Source: DASWHX01 sp036397995
GTDB lineage: Bacteria; Bacteroidota; Bacteroidia; Cytophagales; Cyclobacteriaceae
NCBI GenBank assembly: GCA_036397995.1
Contig: DASWHX010000074.1
Coordinates: 1 to 28,966 of the forward strand
Length of the DNA stretch: 28,966 bases
Direction of reading: 5' to 3'
In this document: positions 23,518 through 28,966 of the stretch, piece after piece
How positions within the stretch are numbered: position 1 is the stretch's first letter
How the letters are laid out: each line of letters starts with the position of its first letter
Notes under the pieces: generated by a model
Database searches by the model: none
Told to the model about the DNA's origin: nothing
Seen by the model: the letters and a program-made list of their open reading frames with translations, nothing else
Position numbers and translations under genes: made by a program

Positions 23518-24087
23518 ATGAATGAACAACTAGCTGCCGCAATTAATGGATTTGGTGTATTTACGAGTAGTGAAATTACTCAGGTGTTGGATAGAATGCA
23601 TTTATTCCCGGTTGAAAGAAATGCAATCCTCCTGGAACTGGGGCAGACCTGCCAGGCTTTTCATTTTATTCAGTCAGGTAGTTTCCGCCATTATTGCCCT
23701 GAGGATGGAGGTGACACCACGTTAAATCTCTGGACAGAACAACAATGGGCGTTAGACTATCAGAGTTTTGCAGCGCAAAAACCCTCAAGGAACATTATCC
23801 GGGCCATGGAAGATAGCGAAGTTTATGAGTTAAGCGTTTATCAGCTTCATCATTTAATAGAACTTTCGCCGGCTTTTTTTCAATTGGGTAAAATTATGGG
23901 AAGTGCCATCCCTGATGATGAAATTCTAAATGTAAAATTGAGCCCGGTAGACAAATACCGGGCTTTGCTGGACAAAAATCCTAAACTCCTGCAGCGATTT
24001 GCCCTAAAGCATATTGCTTCTTATCTGGGGATAACCCCGGAAACGCTTAGCCGGGTGCGGAAAAAAATGATTGAGCAGATTTCTTGA
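23518..24087 (+). CDS. Crp/Fnr-family transcriptional regulator
   Basis: This 189-residue protein has an N-terminal cyclic-nucleotide-binding-like beta barrel (about 25-115, including NAILLELGQTCQAFHFIQSG) and a C-terminal winged helix-turn-helix (LQRFALKHIASYLGITPETLSRVRKK, residues about 160-186, quoted here in part as IASYLGITPETLSRVRK). The canonical cAMP phosphate-binding cassette is not visible, as in many Bacteroidota members, so it probably does not sense cAMP. It lacks Fnr-type iron-sulfur cysteines. It starts at an ATG, 237 bases after the start of the divergent propeller gene, and is followed by a hairpin and a membrane protein gene on the same strand, which is a likely target. Ligand unknown. 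Confidence 0.9.
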   Translation: MNEQLAAAINGFGVFTSSEITQVLDRMHLFPVERNAILLELGQTCQAFHFIQSGSFRHYCPEDGGDTTLNLWTEQQWALDYQSFAAQKPSRNIIRAMEDSEVYELSVYQLHHLIELSPAFFQLGKIMGSAIPDDEILNVKLSPVDKYRALLDKNPKLLQRFALKHIASYLGITPETLSRVRKKMIEQIS

Positions 24088-24092
24088 TTTCG

Positions 24093-24130
24093 ATCAAAAC
24101 ATATCAAAGACAATCTTTACTATGTTTGAT
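24093..24130 (+). promoter_or_regulatory. 38-nt hairpin between regulator and membrane protein genes
   Basis: ATCAAAACATA (24093-24103) pairs with TATGTTTGAT (24121-24130) with one bulged A, and AAAGA (24106-24110) pairs with TCTTT (24114-24118) around a CAA loop. It begins five bases after the regulator stop codon. No T-run follows, so a simple terminator is unlikely. The right arm contains TATGTTTG, a match to the -7 consensus without a properly spaced -33 element. It could be an operator or an RNA element. Confidence 0.4.
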
Positions 24131-24151
24131 GCTTAAACGGTTGAACCCAAA

Positions 24152-24796
24152 ATGCCAGCCCAACACTATAAAGCTTCCGGAATTTCGTTAATTATTGGCT
24201 CATTATTGATGGTTGTAACCATGATTTTACATCCCTCAGGGGGTAGTATTGAACAAATTCTTCGAATAATCAACCTTGCTATCATCTCTCATTCCTTAGC
24301 AATCCTTAGTACTCCTTTCTTATTACTCGGATTCTGGGGCCTTACGAATAAACTGAAAGAGTCGTATTTTTTCGCCATGTCGGCATTTATGGCAATGGCT
24401 ACCGGACTAATAGCTGTAATGATCGCTGCTGCGGTAAATGGAATCGCACTTCCGCTGTATGCGCAGCATTATGCCGGAGCTCCGGAGAAAACTCTGGAGA
24501 TCGTTAGGCATATAATGGCTTACGGAACTGTATTTAATCACGCTTTTGATTATATATTTATCGGAGCCACTTGTCTGGCCGTACTTTTCTGGTCCATATC
24601 CATTTTAGATACTAAAGCCTTGCCCCAATGGTTAGCATATTTAGGTATCATTTATTTTTTGGTGTGCGGAGTAATGTTTTTTATGGGTTTCTCATTCCTT
24701 TATCTTCACAGTTTCACTGTGTATATTTTTGGATCAGTGGTTTGGATTTTACTGGCCGCATTTTCACTGTTGAAAATGAAAAGCAATTCAGTTTAG
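24152..24796 (+). CDS. Integral membrane protein of unknown function
   Basis: This 214-residue protein has about six membrane helices, near residues 9-28, 43-63, 72-96, 123-145, 155-177 and 183-205. The C-terminal tail is short and basic (KMKSNSV). Loops are short; one outside loop carries ALPLYAQHYAGAPEKTLEIV. The overall appearance resembles DUF4386-like small membrane proteins, but I cannot confirm it. It lies 64 bases after the Crp/Fnr-like gene on the same strand, separated by a hairpin. The context suggests regulation by that protein. Confidence 0.7.
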   Translation: MPAQHYKASGISLIIGSLLMVVTMILHPSGGSIEQILRIINLAIISHSLAILSTPFLLLGFWGLTNKLKESYFFAMSAFMAMATGLIAVMIAAAVNGIALPLYAQHYAGAPEKTLEIVRHIMAYGTVFNHAFDYIFIGATCLAVLFWSISILDTKALPQWLAYLGIIYFLVCGVMFFMGFSFLYLHSFTVYIFGSVVWILLAAFSLLKMKSNSV

Positions 24797-25112
24797 AATA
24801 CAAATCATTTCTTTCCTCAATCTTAATTTAACTGCATAAATGGAGGTCCTTTGAAGGCTGTTCTGCTAAAGATTTAATTTTCAATTCTGGAAAATCTTGT
24901 CGATTTGAAAACTAATCCCATACACTTTGAACTGAAATTTGCCATAAACTATAGAAATAAAAATAGTAAAAAAATAAGTGGAATCACGGTCTTGCGTGAC
25001 TATAAGGTACTCTGAATGGTAATAATTCAATAGTTCTGAGACTCTCGTTTAAAACTGGTATAGAATTTTAGTTATCTGGGAGAAATACTTTCAACCTTAA
25101 AATAATTTAATT
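24797..25112. other. Intergenic region of 316 bases
   Basis: I see no gene on either strand. It is AT-rich and precedes the DUF4382-type lipoprotein gene, so it probably carries that gene's promoter, but no clean consensus is found. A small hairpin, TCACG-GTCTTG-CGTGA, lies at about 24984-24999. The region includes TACACTTTG near 24921, one base too long in the spacer for TAnnTTTG. Confidence 0.5.
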
Positions 25113-26096
25113 ATGAAAATGTGGAGATGCAAAGTGGCTAATCAATTAATGGGTATTCTGTCAGTGTCGGGGATGTTGTTATTTTTCACATCTTGTGATT
25201 ACCTGAAAGATTCAAAAGAACCGCGGGGCGTGGCAACGTTAGAGATTACGGACGCACCGGTGGATGACGCCAATGTAAATGGTGTTTACATTACTATCTC
25301 GGAAATCAAAGTGGATGGAAAAGTTTTCGCCGGATTTGAAAACAAAATGACCATCAACCTTTTGGATTATCAAAATGGGAGCACAAAGTTACTGGGAACA
25401 GGCAACGTGGACGCTGGAAACCATAAGACTATTACTCTTGTAATTGATACTGAGGTGGATGAAAATGGCGATTCACCTGGAAGTTTTGTTTTGACTAATG
25501 ATCTTACAAAACATAAACTGATCAGCAATGCTCAAAACGACATTGAAATTGATTTGCAGAAAGAATTTGTCATTGATGCTTCAGGCTCTTCCAAAATTGT
25601 CATTGATTTCGACTTAAGGAAAACCATCAGGCATACCCTGAGCAATGAATCAAGTGACTTCGAGTTTGTGTCAGAAGTTGAATTGGAGAATTCCATTCGG
25701 GTGATTAATCATTTGAATTCAGGTACAATCCGGGGAACTTATGATGGCGGTGTATTTCAGACTTCAGGTAAAGTAGTGGCTTATGTATATAAGAAAGGCG
25801 AGTGGAATCCGGAATCTGAAATTTTTATACAATCTGCCAATGAGCTGCGATTTAAAAAAGCAGTGAATAGTTCAGCGGTTGATGCCTCAGGAAATTACCG
25901 GTTACCATTTCTTGATGCCGGGGAGTATGAGATCCATTTTGTTTCGTACGAAAAAAATGGCGCTGATGATAGGATGAATTTCAGCTCTTTATTTGAAGTT
26001 TCCAGTTTAACCCAGGGTATCTCACCGACCAGCGTTACCGTGGATGCTCAGTCTGAAGCAACCCTCAATGTAATAGTGATTGGAAAAATTATCTAA
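25113..26096 (+). CDS. DUF4382-type lipoprotein
   Basis: This 327-residue protein has a lipoprotein signal peptide: a hydrophobic stretch ending LFFTSC with the lipid Cys at residue 28. From about residue 40 the sequence GVATLEITDAPVDDANVNGV, then YITISEIKVDG, is the hallmark opening of the DUF4382 domain, which runs to about residue 195 as a series of strands. A second domain (about 205-320) begins GTIRGTYDGGVFQTSGKVVA and reads like a carboxypeptidase-regulatory-like or prealbumin-like beta sandwich ending in the DAGEYEIHFV motif. The protein probably sits on an envelope membrane facing outwards or into the periplasm. Function is unknown. It stands alone and ends with a strong terminator hairpin. 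Confidence 0.85.
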   Translation: MKMWRCKVANQLMGILSVSGMLLFFTSCDYLKDSKEPRGVATLEITDAPVDDANVNGVYITISEIKVDGKVFAGFENKMTINLLDYQNGSTKLLGTGNVDAGNHKTITLVIDTEVDENGDSPGSFVLTNDLTKHKLISNAQNDIEIDLQKEFVIDASGSSKIVIDFDLRKTIRHTLSNESSDFEFVSEVELENSIRVINHLNSGTIRGTYDGGVFQTSGKVVAYVYKKGEWNPESEIFIQSANELRFKKAVNSSAVDASGNYRLPFLDAGEYEIHFVSYEKNGADDRMNFSSLFEVSSLTQGISPTSVTVDAQSEATLNVIVIGKII

Positions 26097-26122
26097 CGAT
26101 TTTTCTTGCCTGTTACTATATA

Positions 26123-26157
26123 GAACGTCCTTGTTATGAGCATGGACGTTCGTTTTT
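26123..26157 (+). terminator. Rho-independent terminator after DUF4382 gene
   Basis: GAACGTCC (26123-26130) and GGACGTTC (26144-26151) form a perfect eight-base stem around a 13-base loop, followed by a run of six T residues. It lies 27 bases after the stop codon. Confidence 0.8.
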
Positions 26158-26164
26158 TAACATA

Positions 26165-26204
26165 AACTTGATAGGTTGTATATTGAATCACAACCTGTCA
26201 GGTC
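26165..26204 (+). repeat. Palindromic element at the DoxX 3' end, related to the 27.2 kb repeats
   Basis: ACTTGATAGGTTGT (26166-26179) faces ACAACCTGTCAGGT (26190-26203). Twelve of 14 positions are complementary and the other two form G-U pairs in plus-strand RNA, with a ten-base loop. The left arm, AAACTTGATAGGTT, resembles the arm AAACTTGTCAGGTTT of the repeats at 27.2 kb. It covers the DoxX stop codon. Confidence 0.55.
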
Positions 26205-26628
26205 TACTGTTTTTCAGTTTGTAATCCATAGACCAATTACCACTCCCTTTAATTAACAGAAAAATACTTCCAAGCAACATAGACCAATCTGTTCGACTTG
26301 CGTGAAACATTTCCCAAAACCCCTGGTTGGCTAAAATTTCTATTTTAGTTGTCGCGATTGCGACCAACATTATGATGATTAATGGAATACTGGCTAACCG
26401 GGTGGTAAGACCAATCAGCAAAAGTACACCGCAAATGATTTCAAATGTGCCTACAAACGTTCCCAAAAATTCCGGTGCCGGGAGTCCAATTTTCTCAAAC
26501 CTCCCTGCTCCATGACTGGCGGGAAATAAAAATTTTTGAATACCTTCTGAAAGGAAAACGGCCCCCACCATTAAGCGAATGATAATTGTTGTTTTTGAGT
26601 TGCCGGTATGAATAATCTTTTGAAACAT
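26188..26628 (-). CDS. DoxX family membrane protein
   Basis: This 146-residue inner-membrane protein has four hydrophobic helices typical of DoxX/MauE-like proteins. The first carries IIRLMVGAVFLSEGIQKFLF, a family signature with the helix-breaking Gly and a Glu-Gly-Ile-Gln-Lys segment; later helices are at about 55-75 (LGTFVGTFEIICGVLLLIGL), 80-98 and 115-130. A loop reads PASHGAGRFEKIGLPAPEFL. DoxX-type proteins are linked to terminal oxidase subunits in archaea and to oxidative-stress functions elsewhere, but most bacterial members are uncharacterised. It starts one base after the stop of the c-type heme lipoprotein gene, so co-translation is likely. A palindromic element overlaps its stop. 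Confidence 0.88.
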   Translation of the reverse strand: MFQKIIHTGNSKTTIIIRLMVGAVFLSEGIQKFLFPASHGAGRFEKIGLPAPEFLGTFVGTFEIICGVLLLIGLTTRLASIPLIIIMLVAIATTKIEILANQGFWEMFHASRTDWSMLLGSIFLLIKGSGNWSMDYKLKNSRPDRL

Positions 26629-26629
26629 G

Positions 26630-27121
26630 CTACTTTCTTATGGGTGACTGTCTTTCAGTTGGGACTTTTACTGTAAAAAATGGAACCCTTTCCTTTGCAT
26701 GACAACTATTGCAATGAGTTGTCAGCAATTGAAAGTTTTCGTTGAAAATTACGGTATTTTTAATCGCTACCGATTTCTGCACTTCAGGTAAAGCCTGATT
26801 CAAAAAATTAGCAGCGGATTGAGCACGCTTTGGTCTGCGTTGCAAACCGTTTTCAAAAGCTACCTTTATTTTCTCCAATTGATAGGCAGCATATTCCCAG
26901 TTTTCATCCTGGCCAGCCCAGTAGAGTTCCTGGTAGCGGTATCCAGTTTCTACCATGGCATTATCAAAACCCCTAAACTGTCTTTCAATAATCTCAATCT
27001 TTTCTTTCTCATTTACTTTTATCCAATTACCCTGGGAGTCCTCCTGATTTGATAGCCCGCACGATTGAACCAGGATTAATAAAGTTAGCCGGAAAATAAA
27101 TACTTCAAAGTCAGTTCTCAT
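26630..27121 (-). CDS. Heme c-binding lipoprotein (cytochrome c-like)
   Basis: This 163-residue protein has a short signal peptide ending LVQSC, so it is probably a lipoprotein (Cys at residue 21). One heme c attachment motif, CNSCH, lies near the C-terminus (about residues 137-141), with FNENFQLLTTHCNSCHAKER around it. The central part is helical and rich in charged residues (WEYAAYQLEKIKVAFENGLQ). A single CxxCH near the end after a long helical region resembles class II-like cytochromes rather than class I. The heme would face the periplasm. It is directly followed by doxX with one base between, which suggests a shared redox role. The axial Met or His ligand is uncertain: Met95-type residues are not obvious. 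Confidence 0.75.
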   Translation of the reverse strand: MRTDFEVFIFRLTLLILVQSCGLSNQEDSQGNWIKVNEKEKIEIIERQFRGFDNAMVETGYRYQELYWAGQDENWEYAAYQLEKIKVAFENGLQRRPKRAQSAANFLNQALPEVQKSVAIKNTVIFNENFQLLTTHCNSCHAKERVPFFTVKVPTERQSPIRK

Positions 27122-27168
27122 TGTTACAAGTTAGCTTTTTTTAATAGGAGGAAGAAACTCACCGAGTC

Positions 27169-27233
27169 AAACCTGACAAGTTTATCAAGAACATCAAGTC
27201 AATTTACATCCTGAAGCCAAACTTGTCAGGTTT
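27169..27233. repeat. 65-bp palindromic repeat, copy 1
   Basis: AAACCTGACAAGTTT at 27169-27183 and AAACTTGTCAGGTTT at 27219-27233 are perfect 15-base inverted repeats flanking a 35-base centre. Seven T residues follow the right arm (27231-27237), so plus-strand RNA would look like a terminator, though no plus-strand gene lies upstream within the gap. Confidence 0.85.
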
Positions 27234-27239
27234 TTTTAG

Positions 27240-27281
27240 CATCGAGTCAATTTACCTCCCGAATTAAACTTATCAATAATT
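27240..27281. repeat. Degenerate third copy of the 65-bp repeat
   Basis: CATCGAGTCAATTTA at 27240-27254 is identical to the centre of copy 2, and the following bases, including AAACTTATCA at 27266-27275, align with the centre and right arm with several changes and one deleted base. The left arm is missing. Confidence 0.55.
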
Positions 27282-27298
27282 AAATTCCAAGGAACATT

Positions 27299-27363
27299 AA
27301 ACCTGACAAGTTTATCAAGAACATCGAGTCAATTTAACTCCTGAAGCCAAACTTGTCAGGTTT
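27299..27363. repeat. 65-bp palindromic repeat, copy 2
   Basis: This copy has the same two perfect 15-base arms (27299-27313 and 27349-27363) and a 35-base centre differing from copy 1 at three positions. It ends eight bases before the stop of the T9SS surface-protein gene and could act as that gene's transcript end. Confidence 0.85.
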
Positions 27364-27371
27364 TAAATGCT

Positions 27372-28966
27372 TCAATTCACTACGAACCTCAAATTCTTCA
27401 TCTCACCTTCTACTTCCAGGTTGAGGGTATATACTCCGCCAGGTAGGTCATCAAAGGAAAATTCGATCTCGTACTCTTTCTTACCAGCGTAATCTTCTTC
27501 CCTGATAATCCTGCTCCGGACATTATCCACCACTCTGAGGGTGATGTCTGCATTTCTATATAATCCCACGATGGCAGTAAACCGTCCATTATTCGGGTTG
27601 GGAAATAATGAAAAAGACTCTATCACCGCTTCATAACCCAGCCGTCCACCCTCATCGACGGCCTCTCCTTCCATGATTTCAATTTCATACTCTACGTAAT
27701 CTTGGCATAATCCGGAGGTGGCATCCATCCCAACTACGTAAATTCCTGCCTCCATAAATTTTATCAGGATGCGATCATCTCCCTGCTCCAGTAAATTAAC
27801 ATTTTCAGGTAAAAACCATTCGATATTATCTGCCGGTGGCCAGGAAACATCAATTACTTCCACAGAATCCCCAATAAATGCTTTGCTTGGAACCAGGGCT
27901 TTGGCTTTTAGTATCTCATTGGAAAGTTCCAGTGTTACCGTATCCAGGACAATACAACCCTCCGGTGAAACCACCTGCAAATAATAATCTCCGGGATTGT
28001 GGATATTTATTTTCCGGTTAAAGGATTTGAAATTATTTCCGGTCCATTCGTAATTTATCCACAAACCAGCGTCTACTTCTACACTGTTGCCCTCACAAAT
28101 GATCAATTTCTCCGGAATTCCAGCACCATGAATCTTTGCAGGCTGTAAAATTTCAATTGTAGTAGATACACTACATCCATTAGCATCTGTAACTGTAACT
28201 GAATAATTACCAGGACATAGTTCAGTCACAGATTTTGTTATATCTGATGTGTCCCATAAATAATTGTACGGACCGACGCCTCCTGCAACAAGAACAGAAA
28301 TCTCACCATCACAAACACCAAAACAAAGTGGATTATATTTAGAAACACCAGCAAACCTTAGTTCATCCGGCGCTTGGATAATTACCTCTGTTTCATCGGT
28401 ACAAAAATTCGCATCGGTCACCTTTAAGAAATGAGTGCCAACGCCTAACCCGGCAAATTCATTGTCCGTTTGTTCTATGCCACCATCAACAGAAAATTTG
28501 AATGGTGCAACACCATTTACAACACTTACCCTAACCATTCCATCACTCCCCTCAAAGCAACCGGCATTCTGAATTTCTGAAACTATTATTTCTAAATCTT
28601 CAATCTCCTCTACCTCTACGTTCAGGGTATTTGTCGGGCAGCCATTTGCATCGTACGCGGTAACTGTATAGAAACCATAAAGTAAATGAGTTGCCGATGG
28701 CGTTGTCTGATGCGCCCCATCATTCCATGCATACGAATATGGCGGAGTTCCCCCTGAAGCTTGAACGGAAGCAAATCCCAAAGCACGACCACAAGCGCTC
28801 GGGTGTATTTCTACCAAATTCAATTCTGGATCAGGATTATCTACTATAACCACCTGAAAACTCACCACACAATTACGTGCATCAGTGCCTATCACCTCGT
28901 AGGTGCCGGCCGATAAACCTTCCGCGGCCGCAATTGCAGTACTTGCATGATCATTCCATTGAAACA
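27372..28966 (-). CDS. T9SS-exported surface protein with SprB-like repeats, N-terminus outside the window
   Basis: The frame is open to the right edge (first complete codon near 28964), giving about 531 C-terminal residues of a larger protein. The first 330 or so hold tandem SprB-like repeats, each with a tyrosine strand such as YSYAWNDG or YNYLWDTS and a motif like VTDANGCSVSTTIEI, VTAYDANGCPTNTLN or KVTDANFCTDETEVI. A middle region (about 340-430) lacks repeats and has cysteines. The C-terminal 80 residues form a T9SS type A sorting domain: SFSLFPNPNNGRFTAIVGL at its start and DLPGGVYTLNLEVEGEMKNL near its end. Such proteins are moved across the outer membrane and anchored or secreted; SprB is an adhesin in gliding Flavobacterium. 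The role here is adhesive by inference. A GTG at 28895 is only an internal codon. Confidence 0.9.
   Translation of the reverse strand, partial: FQWNDHASTAIAAAEGLSAGTYEVIGTDARNCVVSFQVVIVDNPDPELNLVEIHPSACGRALGFASVQASGGTPPYSYAWNDGAHQTTPSATHLLYGFYTVTAYDANGCPTNTLNVEVEEIEDLEIIVSEIQNAGCFEGSDGMVRVSVVNGVAPFKFSVDGGIEQTDNEFAGLGVGTHFLKVTDANFCTDETEVIIQAPDELRFAGVSKYNPLCFGVCDGEISVLVAGGVGPYNYLWDTSDITKSVTELCPGNYSVTVTDANGCSVSTTIEILQPAKIHGAGIPEKLIICEGNSVEVDAGLWINYEWTGNNFKSFNRKINIHNPGDYYLQVVSPEGCIVLDTVTLELSNEILKAKALVPSKAFIGDSVEVIDVSWPPADNIEWFLPENVNLLEQGDDRILIKFMEAGIYVVGMDATSGLCQDYVEYEIEIMEGEAVDEGGRLGYEAVIESFSLFPNPNNGRFTAIVGLYRNADITLRVVDNVRSRIIREEDYAGKKEYEIEFSFDDLPGGVYTLNLEVEGEMKNLRFVVN

Noticed and set aside
23334..23525. 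63-residue frame before the Crp/Fnr-like gene
   Set aside because: It starts with TTG, overlaps the regulator start, and has no recognisable features; probably non-coding upstream sequence.
27169..27363. Possible CRISPR array
   Set aside because: There are only two full copies plus a fragment, each internally palindromic over long arms, with irregular spacing and no cas genes.

Overview
The window reads as chromosomal DNA of a Bacteroidota bacterium, most likely of the order Cytophagales. Supporting signs are a 287-residue primary sigma factor with the short N-terminus typical of the phylum, a cell-surface protein with SprB-like repeats and a type IX secretion (T9SS) C-terminal sorting signal, an EF-G2-type paralog, an LptF/G permease with a long insert, bacillithiol deacetylase next to thioredoxin reductase, starts without Shine-Dalgarno sequences, and promoters of the TTTG/TTG-N19-23-TAnnTTTG type. 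The base composition looks even and moderately AT-rich. I see no rRNA, tRNA, IS element, prophage or CRISPR array.

Layout. 1-4.2 kb is accessory: the 3' end of a thioredoxin-fold gene, a six-helix membrane protein, a minus-strand three-gene cluster (ECF sigma factor, 74-residue membrane protein, 190-residue exported protein), a catalytically atypical SDR, and two gap regions that may hold gene remnants or tiny genes. 4.2-13.9 kb is mostly housekeeping on the plus strand: EF-G2-like factor lacking the catalytic histidine, START-like protein, LptF/G permease, rpsO, pnp, rpoD, trxB and bshB1. 13.8-15.7 kb is a minus-strand pair, pdxH followed by a family 2 glycosyltransferase. 15.8-19.0 kb is a plus-strand group: miaE, yqgE/algH and a five-repeat DUF349 protein.

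19.0-23.3 kb is minus strand: a lipoprotein with a promoter almost touching its start codon, and a 952-residue secreted BNR/sortilin-type propeller protein followed by a ProX-type tRNA-editing deacylase. 23.5-26.1 kb is plus strand: a Crp/Fnr-like regulator, a 38-nt hairpin, a membrane protein, then a DUF4382-type lipoprotein. 26.2-29.0 kb is minus strand: a c-type-heme lipoprotein followed by DoxX, and the 3' part of a T9SS surface protein. Between these lie members of a palindromic repeat family built on AAACTTGTCAGGTTT.

The central block links translation and RNA turnover (S15, PNPase, RpoD, EF-G2, MiaE, ProX), thiol redox balance (TrxB, BshB1) and envelope building (LptF/G, glycosyltransferase, T9SS cargo). 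Nothing here is clearly a new defence or mobile system. The most unusual items are the 65-bp palindromic repeats near 27.2 kb, the EF-G paralog with altered GTPase motifs, the sigma factor cluster, and the candidate leaderless promoter at 19.76 kb.
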